64,000 nt of DNA. Origin: Antedon mediterranea. Its lineage: Eukaryota; Echinodermata; Crinoidea; Comatulida; Antedonidae. The stretch lies in NCBI RefSeq assembly GCF_964355755.1, contig NC_092672.1, forward strand, positions 24,484,501 to 24,548,500, given 5' to 3'. Positions 1-11,815 of the stretch are shown piece by piece. Numbering within the stretch: the first letter of the stretch is position 1; each line of letters opens with the position of its first letter. The position numbers were made by a program, and so were the translations under genes. Under the pieces are notes generated by a model. That model was not told the origin of the DNA and ran no database searches. It was given only the letters and a program-made list of their open reading frames with translations.

Positions 1-1322
1 AAATTAATTCTAAATAGGCCATATAGTTTTTCTTGGTCAGAATAGCATGTAGCTTGTTAGGTTGAGTTAATTCATGGAGGTTTACGCAGGGTTTTTGGTG
101 TTTGTGCAATTTAGCAATACCCCTGTGTTATTGATCTTGATCATCAAGTTAGTGAGGGTTTTAATATATTCCTGTCAGTCTGGATGGCAATATACTATAT
201 GGTGACAAAAATAATAATACATAGCCATGTCCTATATTGAATCCCAAATCACAATATAAAAAGATCAACTTTAATGATTTTGTAAAGCTTCATATTTGTT
301 AACAGACTGTTCATTCTTTTAAATTCAAACTTTTATTTATCCACAAAATATCAAAGATTAAAATTAAACTTGTTTAAAAAATGAAAAAAATTTTAAAACA
401 CTGATCGTGCCTTAAGTTGGTCATTGACACCATTTTAACTAAAATAACTAACTAAAATTTAAAGTTTAGTTAGCAAAGTTCAAAAGGATGAACTAAAACA
501 CCTAATAAAAAAAGTCTATGAGGATGCTTGTTTTTCTTTTCATTATTGAATAAATGTTATTGAATTGAAATTGAATTTTAATCACAGTCTACACATACAA
601 TAATATACAATAATGACAAAATATGATGTTTTAATTAAGTTTAACTAAAAATGAAAAACTACAATGTGTATTCCCTTTGCGTACTGTACACCCATTTTTT
701 ATTGTTGCAAGGTTTCAAAATGACGCAATGAACTTTACTCCGTCCATTGGATTGAATGTTAAATCAACCAAATATAAGTCCTGATAATGAACAGAACAGA
801 GTATGCTCAGTATAATGTGCATAAGCATGCGCAGATTAATATTTTGTGTAGATTACCATATCCTTTCATCTACCATCCACCTTCGTCTACCATACAGTAC
901 TGTCATAAAGTCACTAGTTTTATTGTAAATTAACAGCACACTACGTGCTAATACTAAATAGTAGTACTAATCATTGTCAGTATTTTCATTTCTATTGTAA
1001 ATTAATAGTCAACAGATACCTCTTAGAATTGGTAAGTCATACATTCTACTCATTCACCCTTTACCAAAAATTTTGTATTTTTAAAATGTCTTTCTTTCCA
1101 TCATATATATTCATTTAGGACTGACAATTTTATACTTATAGTTTCATTCTACTGTAAAACAATAATACTCTCTTTGTCATTACATTCAACCTCTAGTCTT
1201 ACATTAATATTCAAATAAATTCAGAATAAATACATTTGAATGATGAAGCCTAAAAAAACAAAAAACCAGAATTATAACTAAAATACAAATAAATTGGTAT
1301 AATTCTATACTATTGTACCTTT
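1..1322. other. A/T-rich non-coding stretch
   Basis: No exon-like or family-recognisable coding sequence seen. A short ATTGAATTGAAATTGAA stretch near 555-575 resembles LINE 3' tails but has no attached coding relic. Confidence 0.4.
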
Positions 1323-1642
1323 GATCAAAGAACTTATAACACAGGAATCTCCTGTTCGTCCGAAGCGCGTAACAATTTCGAAAGGTATTGTGGGATAGAA
1401 TTGAGCTAATGGGTGGTGCCATTGTGAGCCATGGAGTAGCGCGCCCTCATCAAATTAGTAATTAGAGTAATTGACTGAGCCCTCTATAGGAATTAATAGT
1501 TTTGACTTCCTAGTTTGGAGGGGGCGCTGCTCCATGCTGTGAAATGGCGTCACCCACCTTTTAACCCTGTACTTCCAATACTGTGTTTTAAATGCAAATT
1601 GAAGAACAGGAGATTCTTGTGTTATAAGTTCTTTGCTTTGAT
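1323..1642. mobile_element. Foldback/MITE-like element
   Basis: Left end GATCAAAGAACTTATAACAC at 1323 is the reverse complement of the right end (GTTATAAGTTCTTTG.. at about 1621-1642). Arms continue through AGGAATCTCCTGTTC for roughly 35 bp. A second inner inverted pair is present (GGAGTAGCGCGCCCTC near 1433 and GAGGGGGCGCTGCTCC near 1519). About 320 bp and no transposase: a non-autonomous foldback element. Open frames on the minus strand here are by-products. Confidence 0.6.
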
Positions 1643-3350
1643 GTAGATGATGATACATAAAACTGTTATAAAGCCTATCAAACATACAGTAGTAAAGTCA
1701 ACCAGAAATAAAACTTGATTTACTAATTAAGAGCCATTGTCTGTAAGAATCAAAGAAATATCAAAAAGAGTGGCAGACTAAAAAATATGGATTTCTTTCA
1801 AATTTTGCACATGGCTATATATGTGTTGAGAGAAATCAAATATGAAGTATTTTTAATTTCACACGTATATTTCCATGGCAACGGCCAAATTTGTGTTTTT
1901 GACAAATTTTGTCCTTTTTTAAGGTTTTTTAAAATGGATATTGGTACTACTTTGATGAACGCTATTTTTGTTTTGTTCATTTAATTATAAAAAATAATTA
2001 GTGTATGCATAATAACAATGCATTGTGTACCTGTTACAAATTTTTTTATTTTTTTTTATTTCATACTTTGGGAGATACCATTTATTTAAAAAGGGGTGTT
2101 TTTCACTTTTTTTAAATTGTTCAATGCAACTAAACTTTACTTCACCATAACGCCCAAAGTGGTGTATTTTTTTAGCTGATTTATTACAAATAGGTAGTTC
2201 TAATGTTTAATAATTGATTTCTAAAATAAAATACTGCGGTGAATTTAAAATCTACAAGCAGTGTTGCGAGAAACATAGGCATTTTTATTTTAAAAAAACA
2301 TGGTATATTAGTAAAAACATTTTATTTTCTTTGATTATTTGATTTGAAACTCATTGGTCAGAAAAATTCTTAATGTTTTATATAGTTCTAGTTGTGTTGT
2401 GAGAAAAAAAATTAATTTTTAATTATAGATTCTGTAGTTCCCAGTTGTAATGTTATTTTAGAGGTTATATCCTCTGGAAATTTGAATAAATTATCAGATC
2501 GTTGTGAATTTTAATCTTTGCAACAGATTACTCCTCTCTTATTTTGAAGCTCCTCTTTCATTTGTTTACTTCTTTTATTTGCTAACCTAAGCAGATCCCA
2601 CATGCCCATCCACCACCACTTTCGACTATCACCCCCCCCCCCCACCCCGACTATAACCATAAAACTGCAACACTTTGGTCGATCATCCACTATAGAGTGT
2701 CAAATGCATGCATTCAAGCACCACCCACACTGCCGCTACTATCGCCCCAATAAATAGACGGATTCAAACTCCTCCATCCCACCCCTCCCCCTTTCTCCAA
2801 GCCCCCACCCACCCCAAGTTAAAAATTGCAATGCAAAAGATAGGACATAAAGTTAAGTTTTTAGACCCTCGCCTTCAACCCCTAACTATTTAAAAGTCTT
2901 GGGTCCACCACTTTCCCCTCCCCAAATTAGAACCAATCAAAAGTCAATGATATACTCAGGTATGTTAATGCTACATAACAAATATTGAAGCCCTTATTTG
3001 AAATTTCATTTCATTTAAGGTCAGCATGTAAAATATCACACTTTATTATTAAATATTGGTTTTAAATTCTATATTTTTTTTACTGTGATGGTTGGATTCA
3101 GTATTAATTATTAATTAATAATTATCTGATAATTATTTAATTTCCCTTAGTTATGCATAGCAACAGTTACTATGGTAACTAAAAATGAGATATTCTTTAG
3201 ATTTTGCATATTTATCTCATACAAATTTAAATTTGTAGATTGTTAGCAGGCATGCCTTATTTGCATTTTCAAATTACCGTTTCACAAGGTCATATTCGTA
3301 AGCACTTTCTTCTGTGATTATTTTTATTCATGAAAACCCCGTATTTTATT

Positions 3351-3885
3351 TACAGCGGCCACCTCCCTTAACGGACGCACTTTGAAAAGCCTGTTTGTTC
3401 TTCCTATCTAATTAGTGCATTTGGTGCTTACCGTAAGCAGCTGCAGGCACCTTTTTATACTAAAAATGAGATTTTTTGTAAGCGGCCAATCGAAAAATGT
3501 GATACTTATTGCATGGACCTATGAATTAGAGGTGCATATTTATTGTATTTCTTTATATATTAGCTTTATTTTGAAGAGGTTTTAAAAACATTACTGTGAA
3601 GAGATGAGAAAACTACACAGATTTTGACCGACCATTTTTCATATGATAAAAGTTTTTAAAATTTGTCTGAAAATGATAAAAAATACTAAACCACCTGATT
3701 ATTAATAATAATAGGCCTACAATTAGCTGGAAAATTGAGAGGCTCGTTTCGTTAAGAATATCGTATATAGCCATAATAAGTGATTTTGGCCCTTTATCGG
3801 CAGAACCTCCCGTAAGGGGTCACCGCCCGTAAGCGGCCACTTTTCCAGATCCCGAGGGTGGCCACTTACGGGAGGTTCAACTGTA
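3351..3885. mobile_element. Mariner/Tc1-like MITE nested in TTAA element, copy 1
   Basis: Starts TACAGCGGCCACCTCCC and ends GGCCACTTACGGGAGGTTCAACTGTA, with further GCGGCCA/TGGCCGC sequence inside. Starts and ends with TA-type termini. Also present, internally deleted, in copy 2 at 45691-46080, so it entered before the host element was copied. Confidence 0.5.
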
Positions 3886-3889
3886 TTTA

Positions 3890-4770
3890 AAAAAACAATT
3901 ATCCTTAGTTATGCATAGAAACAGGTTCTAAGATAACATAAATAATACATTTTGACATAACTTGACCCAACAAATGACCCTTTCACAAGGTCAGACATTT
4001 TCTGGGATTCAGTAGATAAGTAAATTTGGGAAAAGGTAGTAAAGCTATGTAATCTATTGTTTGGTAGTCATGAAACCCCATATTAAAAATATTGTACTTA
4101 GTTACGTATAGAAACAGTTGCTACAATACTCATTTGACCTCAATATGTAAAATATTTTTTTTTTTTTCATGAAACTCCATATTTAATTTTTTTTTTTTAA
4201 ATATCATTTGTAACGTAAACAGGTTTAAGATAACACTAAAGGTCATTTTTTTTACCTTTATTCAGATTCGTCAAGACTTTCTTCCTGAGATTATTAGGAT
4301 TCAGTATTTAAAGTAAATTTGGCAAAAAGTAGAAATGTAAAACTATGTAGAAAAAATGTTTTGTATTTATGAAAAACCCCTTATTTTTTTGAAATTTTTG
4401 CATAGAAACAGTTACTATGGTAAAATGTTGACCTCAAAATGAATGAATTTACAAGGTCAAGTTTGTCATTAATGGAATGCAGTAGAAGTAAAATTGAGAA
4501 AAATTACAAATGCAATCAATTCTTTGTATTTATAAAAACGCCATTTTTTACGTTTAAAAAAAAATTACTTTCCTTAGTTACACATAGAAATGCTTGCTAA
4601 GGTAACACTATAGGTAAAATATGAAAATTGTTGAGAATTGTTATGAACTATCTTGTAAATTTTGATCAAACAATAGTTGTAGTAAAGTGGGGACCAGTCC
4701 TGTTTTGCATTCTGACCCCCTTTGACCTCAAATGACCTATTTACAAGGTCAGATTTTTTGGGAGGTCTTT
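3890..4770. repeat. Divergent tandem units inside TTAA element
   Basis: A motif near TTAGTTACGTATAGAAACAG, followed by TAACACTA..GGT, then ACAAGGTCA and a T-rich tract with GAAAACCCC, recurs at about 3903, 4099, 4208, 4388 and 4575, with an earlier start near 3150. Units are roughly 190 bp and divergent. The same series is in copy 2 (46095-46960). Old internal satellite of the element. Confidence 0.55.
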
Positions 4771-5711
4771 CTGTATCTCTTTACACAAAATAGATTTAAA
4801 AATTTATAAAAACCATTGACGCAATTATTTCCAAGTTTAACATTATTTTCCATCAACTAAATATTTCAATGCAAAATACTGTTTTTCTGGCAATTAATTG
4901 AAATAAACCTGGCAACACATTCTCCTATTTTATCTAAATTATTCGTATGACTCTAGTAGCATTATGACAAGCCACATATACATTTTATTATTGGATTAGC
5001 CATATTTAAATTGTGTTTCATGTGTTTTGTTTGTTGATATTTTGTTATATTTTTTATATTTTTCGTATTTTCCTGGCAACACAAAACCTATGTACGAAAT
5101 TTACCCCAGTGTTTTTTTCGTGATTATTGTTGAAAAACATATTGACTATCAAATTAAAAAACCTCATTGATTTAAAAACACCACTTTGGAAATTATAGGT
5201 ACGTTTATGAGGTATACTTTTATAAAAAAAATATTTTTTAAAAACACCCCTTTTTAAAATAATGGTATCAACCAAACTCCATTTTGTAATTTATTTTTTT
5301 TCTATATTAAATGGAACTCAATACATGTTGTTTACACTGCTATAAACAAAAACTGTATACTGTAAGTATTTTTGGTTAAAATAAGTATACAAGTTTGTAC
5401 TTTTTCACTGTAGAAAATCTGTGAAAAATGGCAAAAACATCAAAATTTGGATAATTGACCGTTGTCATGACAACGGAGGCTAAAAATTAAAATGAATGTT
5501 GTAGATATGCTTTTTATTGAAATGTCTATTCATGGTAAAAATTTGAGAGAAATCCATTTTTTTTACATCTGCCACCAAATCTTTGATTTTTACAGACAAT
5601 GGCTTTTAAGCTTTGGTTGTCAACACAATGTAGGCGCTACGCAAGTGAGTTGACCAATAACAAGCAACAGTTCGGATAATCCATCACATTGTGATTGGTC
5701 AATTTGCTTGA

Positions 5712-6466
5712 TTGAATTTACAAAAAAATTGGATAGACTACAGACAAATGGACAGACTAAATGTTGGGACAAACAAACTTATTACATTACAGACTGCTTT
5801 GTTCATGCACAAATTTAGTAATCAGAAACTTCCTATCACATTTAACCGATTCTTTACAAAAAACAACGAAGTTCACAATTATAACACCCGCAACTCTAAT
5901 AAATATATCCCAATCAATAACCATTCTACTACAGCAAGAAACTCAATTAAATCCACTGGCCCTATTTTATGGAATTCTTTTCACACCTTCCTAACTAACC
6001 GCTCTTTCGAATCCTTCAAGTTTAGCTACAAATCATCGTTGGTATCAAAGTATTCAATCAATCTCCCCTAAGAATTCAGTTGTTATCCTCTAACCCAGTT
6101 TTTTAACTCTTGTCCAGCGTCTTCGTCCCTTCTGTCCTCGTTCTGTCACGTGTTTTTGTCCTGTGTCTTGTTGTGCTTGTGTATGTAGCTTAAATTGTTT
6201 AATATTTTTTCTTTATTCTTGTTATTTATTTATTCATATTTTATTTTCATTTATTTATGTATTGACTACTTTTGAAACATTTATTATATATACTTTTTGA
6301 ATTATATTTTTTTTCTGGTAGAACTAGCCTTAAAGCCATCCGGGCTTATTTATGTTTCTCCAGCATAAGTGCATTCTAATTATAAAAAAACCCCAAAAAA
6401 CACTGTAATATTATTTCACAATGATGTACTGTATCTTATGAAAATAAATTGAATTGAATTGAATTG
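5712..6466 (+). mobile_element. LINE 3' end (CR1-like ORF2 C terminus and 3' UTR)
   Basis: Open frame 5712-6071 encodes LITLQTALFMHKF then HNYNTRNSNKY, then STGPILWNSFHTFL and FKFSYKSSL. This HNYNTR...GP.LWNS...FK pattern is the C-terminal end of many CR1/Jockey-type reverse-transcriptase proteins. The 3' UTR follows, with AATAAA near 6443 and the tail (ATTGA)n near 6447-6468. 5'-truncated; not a host gene. Confidence 0.72.
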
Positions 6467-6689
6467 AACATGCAATTATTACTCAGTAATTACCTCTGTA
6501 GTCCCATGGGTTTTCTTTTAAATAGTTATTGATTACAGTGCCTTAAAATATTCTTTAAATAATAATTGTGTAAATGAATTTGACCAGAACCTTTACCATG
6601 CCAATCCATATCAATACTTTGAGTTACAATTGTAGATAATATATTGATATTCATTTGTAACTATACACTACCTAGGCTTCATTATCTTA

Positions 6690-7118
6690 AGATTATTAGA
6701 GTATGCGTAACAGCAGTTGATCATACGCACTGTTTATAGTCTATGTGGTGTAGTAGGACTACAGGGGTAGTCCTATGCTACAGCAGTATATCATAATTAC
6801 TGTTTATATTTTATGTGGTGTAGTAGGTACAGGGGTAGTCCTATGCTACAGCAGTATGATCATAATCACTATAGGGCTGGAAGTCATTCAAATATATAGG
6901 GTTGTAATTGTATTAAACTACTGTGGAGTAGGGAATAGGGCAAAACATCTGACCAATTACTCAACTCCCTGACGCAAAGCTACTCCACAGTAGTTTAATA
7001 CAATTACGCTGCGTACTTGGACTCGAATCTAACCACTAGCCATCAGCGCAAGTGGTCAGAGGTATGAACGGCAGGCTAGTGATCTGGAGGTCGTGGGTTC
7101 GTCTCCCACCCAAGAACT
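6690..7118 (+). repeat. tRNA-derived SINE-like repeat with tandem and inverted segments
   Basis: Two imperfect copies of TGTGGTGTAGTAGG..ACAGGGGTAGTCCTATGCTACAGCAGTAT lie at about 6744-6858. A perfect 28-bp inverted repeat pairs 6904-6931 with 6980-7007. Then a tRNA-like body follows: box A-like GGTCAGAGGTATGAACGG near 7054 and box B GTGGGTTCGTCTCCCAC at 7093-7109 with a 5-bp T stem. The acceptor stem does not pair, so this is a SINE or tRNA relic, not a working tRNA. Confidence 0.5.
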
Positions 7119-7663
7119 TTTTTCGCAATTATTCTCAAATGTACTTAGTATGAAGTACAAATGACGTCAGAGTTCGGCAAAACATCTGAACAATCATTCA
7201 AATAATTATACCAAATTCTATATTGTGTGGTGTCTGGTACAGGGGTATGGCTACATCAGTATGGTCATACTCGCTTAGTGCTTAGTATGTGACCTGATTT
7301 TAGTGAAGGTGACAAAGTCACATTCCTCAAACATGTATCATGTTCAAATAGACTTTAATACCATATAACCATAACATCTTTATTATTTTGTCTGTTTTTG
7401 TTATTGCATGCATCCATACATATGGGGAATAGAAAGTGACCGCAATTAGGGCGAGGCGCCTCGGGGTAATGAGGTATGAAACTGACTGATTGTACTGTGA
7501 AGTTTTAAACTATAATTGTAACAGGTATTCTGTACTTATTAGTATAAGATATGTTTTTATTCAACTGTGATATTTTATGTAAAGGTTGTCATTTTGTTTT
7601 TTGTTTTATTATTAACAAAAATGTGCATTTTTCTAACATATTTATTTTTAAAATGTTAAATAG

Positions 7664-7762
7664 AATGGCGAAACAGCATTGCATTGGGGTGCAGCAAATG
7701 TTCATGTTGATGTCTGCCAAATGTTGGTAGACATGGCAGCAGCAGTGGACCAACAAAATAAT
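7664..7762 (+). pseudogene. Decayed ankyrin-repeat exon without a splice donor
   Basis: A 99-nt, 33-codon unit after an AG acceptor, starting NGETALHWGAAN and ending VDQQNN. It matches the phase 0-0 one-repeat exons at 20809 and 34224, and its last residues match the QQNN end of the 34224 exon. The donor position reads TTAAGT where the sister exons have GTAAGT. Consensus ankyrin glycines are altered (NVH for the usual NGH; DMAA for DAGA). The frame stays open past the exon end to a TAG near 7835, so an alternative terminal exon cannot be excluded. Most likely a relic of an upstream repeat of the same gene. Confidence 0.6.
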
Positions 7763-8819
7763 TTAAGTCATAAATTAATGTTTGTATTGAGAACCATTCA
7801 GGATCAGAATCCTAAATTTTATTCTTCATTTTAGTTTAAAATTCTTGTTCTTCAAACAGAATAGCACAAAATGTAGCCTAAGAATGGAATTATTTTATTA
7901 TGGTATAGAGGCTACTTGTTAATACATTCATATTTTTTTCTTATTTGAAATTTTTATTAAATTGTCTAATTATTCTACATCTTGAATTTAACATATTTAT
8001 ACCATCAAGATAGTCCAGACAAGTCAACATTAACAACAACAAAATAAACAAGTTTAAAATGCTATTTTTTGGCTATAAAAAAGCTGCAGTTAATCTAGCA
8101 ATCATTTGGTGGATTACTGTAATTTAGTTATTAATTCTCTATTAAATAAATGTCATGAAAACTATAGCGCTTAGATTGCTTAGTGCTTGAAGTTGCTTGT
8201 TGGTATGACAACTACAACTAATGCAGATCCTGCATTGTATCTGTCTCAGAATATCCTTGTTTAATCAATCTTTTTAAAACTTGTTTAATCATTACATTAG
8301 TAATGCTAATTTTAATACACGATTATAATATTATTGAATGCATTTCATTCATTTCTCATTTGTTTCATGCTGCACAATTTTGATGTGTCAGGCACGTTTC
8401 TGATGGTAATGGTATCTTGGACCTTGTGTGAATGGATAAAAGGCAAACAACTTTGGGGAATACATTTTTGTTATACTGATGTTGTCACAAAAGTTTTTAG
8501 TTTTTCTGATTTCAGGATATGTTATTTGTAAAGTAATGGCATAAAATTTAAACTGAATTCAAATTGAATCAAATATTAAACTTCTTCTTCTACTAAAATG
8601 TAGAGTAGACATTACTCTATACATTGATATAAAGAATTAAATGTTTGAACAAGAAAAACTGTACTTATAGCTATTTTTTATCATACCCTACCTAAAATTG
8701 TTTAATAATCTAGAACTCAGTGTTTTGTTAACTTGTGTTCGTACATATTCATAGCTATAAACATGTGCATAACGATGCTTAAATTAAACAGAGTTATAGG
8801 CCTACCTATCATATAGTAT
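7763..8819. other. Non-coding stretch
   Basis: A/T-rich, no recognisable coding or repeat family. The open frame at 8334-8531 has no family signature and no splice context. Confidence 0.4.
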
Positions 8820-10205
8820 ACTAGCAATTATACCCGCCCCAGAGCGGGTTTCAAAATTAGTTTACAGCCTTCTCAGTACATAACACCCGACGCCATGAGT
8901 ATCTGTCTGTACTCGCCAACCTCCACCCCTCTTCAATAACACCCCTCTTCAATAACACCCCATACTCTTTCTTAAAAACAAATTCTTCCCAGTGATGGAC
9001 AAATTCAATTCAACCTAAGCTTCGAATTGAGAGGAGTATGCATAGCTACGATGGGTCTAATAATGGTTAAATGGTACGTTGTAAATTGTGTAAATGAATA
9101 GGTGTCATATTGGCTGATAATTAAAATATGTAATTTAGATACTGCGGCCCCCCAGCCTTCTTTCTCCTTTCACCACCCCAGCCACCAACAAACCTTGACT
9201 CCTCCCCTGGACAGTTCAAATTTAGTAACTTTCCTTAGTACAATCCAATCATATAGGCTACTTCATTACGCTAGTATTTTCGCTCCTCCTCCCCCTACTA
9301 CACTACACCCCAGTACAAATTATGTTATTATCACTCCCAACCCATAATCCCTCAGTGGCAGTTTTCAAATACAGTTTCGGTCATGGTGATAGGCCTACAT
9401 CCCCACCCCAACCTCCCATCCGCTTCCCAGGGATGATTAAATACTTGAACATTTTCCAACCACAATTCTGGTGTAAGCAAAATCCCCCACTATCCCCTGA
9501 ACCCAAACCCTATCTCCCAACCCCACTCTCCCACAATGGGCGTTTTTCCCTTGGAGGATTGGTGGTGTAGTTGAACACAGTAACAGTAAACAACGTTCAC
9601 ACAGGAATGGATGTTTGTACTGAGACAATCCAAGAGACGATACATAGCTGGATATGGTTAAAGTACTTTGCTAAATGTGTAAATGAATAGGTGTCATATT
9701 GGTTAATGAATAAAATATGTATATCTATATACGCCTTGCTGAGGATAATTAAAATACTGTAAAACTTTTGTAGTATAATTTTACAATTCAATAGCCAACA
9801 ACCCCGAGCCCTAGCAAAAAATGACATCACAAAGCACCACACCACCCCCGCCCACTCCTCCCACCCCTCCCACAAAAACCCCAGGAGTCAGGGGAATTTT
9901 TTTTAATGTAGTTTAAAACCTTCCGGGTACAATTGCCATCATTTTAATACCCCATACGTATGGTTACGTGCAGAAACAGAAATTTTTATAACGAACAAAC
10001 ATCGAAAGTGGGGGGTTTGACCACATTTTGGTCCCTAACTTGGATCCTAGGTGGCGGATGATGTAGAAATATAGCTTAGAACATTCCCGGTACAATTACG
10101 GTCATTTTGATACCCCATATGTAAGATTATGTGCAGTAACAAAATTTTGTATAACGAACAAACAAACAAACAGACAGACAAACTTTCTCACTTATAATAT
10201 AGATA
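8820..10205 (+). mobile_element. Interspersed element with CTAG/hairpin 5' end and ACAGACA 3' tail
   Basis: Begins CTAGCAATTATACCCGCCCC with a hairpin ACCCGCC..GCGGGT and ends in AACAAACAAACAGACAGACA followed by AACTTTCTCACTTATAATAT. Ends of this style bound a widespread non-autonomous repeat class in invertebrates (SINE- or Helitron-like; I cannot decide). Internal duplicates: GTGTAAATGAATAGGTGTCA near 9088 and 9676, and CCGGTACAATT..GTCATTTTGATACCCCAT near 9927 and 10089. Pro-rich open frames inside are not genes. Confidence 0.5.
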
Positions 10206-10255
10206 TATATATGAGAATTTTATATAAATCATTCTGTAAATTATAGAAACAGTGC

Positions 10256-10400
10256 TCATATTCGGAACATGATCTCATAATCGCGTTGAGCATAGCTCAT
10301 TGGCGATAAAGTTCCATACTTTTTAGTTGTATGAAATAATGTCTCTGGCGGAATTTGAACATGCAACCTCTCTCCCACTAGACCACAGAGCCATATTATG
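10256..10400 (-). repeat. tRNA-like SINE relic
   Basis: On the minus strand, TGGCTCTGTGGTCTAGTGGG (box A-like) is followed by ATGTTCAAATTCC (box B) and TTCCGCCAGAGAC. Pol III promoter boxes are recognisable but the cloverleaf is incomplete. Confidence 0.5.
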
Positions 10401-11358
10401 GTATTTTCACAGATTTTCACCCACCAGATACATTCTCTCATACAACAAATGATATGGACATGTTCATTATTTATATATGTATTGTCCCCCTGAACAATTT
10501 TTTTTTTACATTTATTTGTTGATTATGCCATTTTGATATCATATAATAGTTATCCACTTTGACCAAAACTTGGATTGGAAAAAAAATTATTTACCTGAAA
10601 AAACTGTAATTTAAAGCAAACAAGTCAAATTGCCTGCCATACCAATGGATTTTTGGTTTGGTGTCATTTTAGTGAAAACATGATTTTTTTTTATTTTTTT
10701 CTACGCAATTGATTAACTTGAGTAAAAGTACAAATAACCTATGAAAGTCTGATTTTATTAATCTTCATTTTTCATGTTTTGGGGGACAATACATCTTTAA
10801 AAAAACATAACCTAATGTCCTTGTTCTACATGGAACCCCCGCAGTTTAAACGCGGACAAAACACAGAAGAATAGCTTCTCTTTGTTGAGCTATACTTGCT
10901 CACTTTATTTCTATCCATCCGTTCATCCGGTAAACTAAAATAAAAACAAACAGAGAAACAATTGACACGGCGCCATGAAGCACGTCTCTAACGTATACTA
11001 CGGCTTATCATACATAATTCGCCGTTAACATGGGCATACTATCATCATTATGTCTATCAAACCTAACTAATTCATAAGTAAATAATAATATATAAGATTG
11101 TCTCCACACGGAGCATTAAAGGTGTACAACAACGTTAATACAACGTATCGCCTATTGTGCACAGCTCTCATACCATGAACAGTGACTACAACAAACCATG
11201 ACTAGCCTAATTTACATATCAAGGTATCAAGGTGCAATGTACATACATAACATGGCTCCCTGCAAAGATAAATTATGAAACTGACAGTATCATCACTTTC
11301 CCTTTGCATACACAACAATAGTGGCTCCTTGACGGGGAATTGATTACAATAATATTAA
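10401..11358. other. Non-coding stretch
   Basis: No coding or repeat signature identified beyond A/T-rich intergenic or intronic sequence. Confidence 0.35.
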
Positions 11359-11688
11359 CTACTGACATTCAATGATTGAAGTTTCTCCTTCATCTAATGT
11401 TCAAGCAGTATTGTTATAATTTTTTTATTATTGAGAATTGTCCTATAATTTCACACATAAATTAATTAATTATTCCCTCAGATTTGGAATCAAAATAAAA
11501 TGTACATTGACTTAGTAATGTATTTAATAATTGCCCTGATTTAATGCACAACTATTAACTTAGATTGTATACTGGCTTTTTCTTTTATCCAAATGTACAT
11601 ATGAAAAACATAAGCACTCATTTTGAGGACTTGTGATGAGTTGAAAAACAAATAACAATATTATCAAGTTAAAGTTCAATACAATTTT

Positions 11689-11815
11689 TAGTCGCGTGGA
11701 CGCGACTCTATAGTTCACTATGTCGGTTGGTCGGTCTGTCGGTCTGTCTGTCGGTCCATCGGTCCAGTATCACTATGCGTTTTAGCACGCGACTTATGGC
11801 TGTTGGCCTTGTTTT
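11689..11815 (+). mobile_element. Short hairpin element, copy 1
   Basis: Starts TAGTCGCGTGGACGCGACTC (hairpin AGTCGCG/CGCGACT), has repeated TCGGTCTG units and ends CGCGACTTATGGCTGTTGGC then CTTGTTTT. Present in LINE relic A but absent from the same place in relic B, so it is a discrete insertion. Second copy at 29972. Confidence 0.6.

Larger units (their letters stand above)
1731..5605. mobile_element. TTAA-flanked TIR transposon, copy 1 (non-autonomous)
   Basis: Bounded by TTAA at 1727-1730 and 5606-5609. Left end GAGCCATTGTCTGTAA is inverted at the right (TTACAGACAATGGCTT). Imperfect inversion continues well inward: TAAAAAGGGGTGTTTTT near 2088 mirrors AAAAACACCCCTTTTTA near 5238. About 3.9 kb with no transposase frame. 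TTAA duplications suggest a piggyBac-like transposase mobilised it, though the GAGCC terminus is not the usual piggyBac CCC. A second copy at 41493 shares left, right and internal sequence. Contains a MITE at 3351 and an internal divergent repeat array. Confidence 0.72.

Noticed and set aside
1787-1984. Open frames near the left end of the TTAA element, on both strands
   Set aside because: Same frames recur at 41548-41745 only because the transposon is repeated; no transposase motif.
7033-7118. Functional tRNA gene
   Set aside because: T stem and boxes are good but the acceptor arms do not pair and the unit is part of a larger repeat.
9102-9570. Proline-rich open frames
   Set aside because: C-rich low-complexity interior of the CTAG/hairpin element; no domain and no conservation in the related segment.
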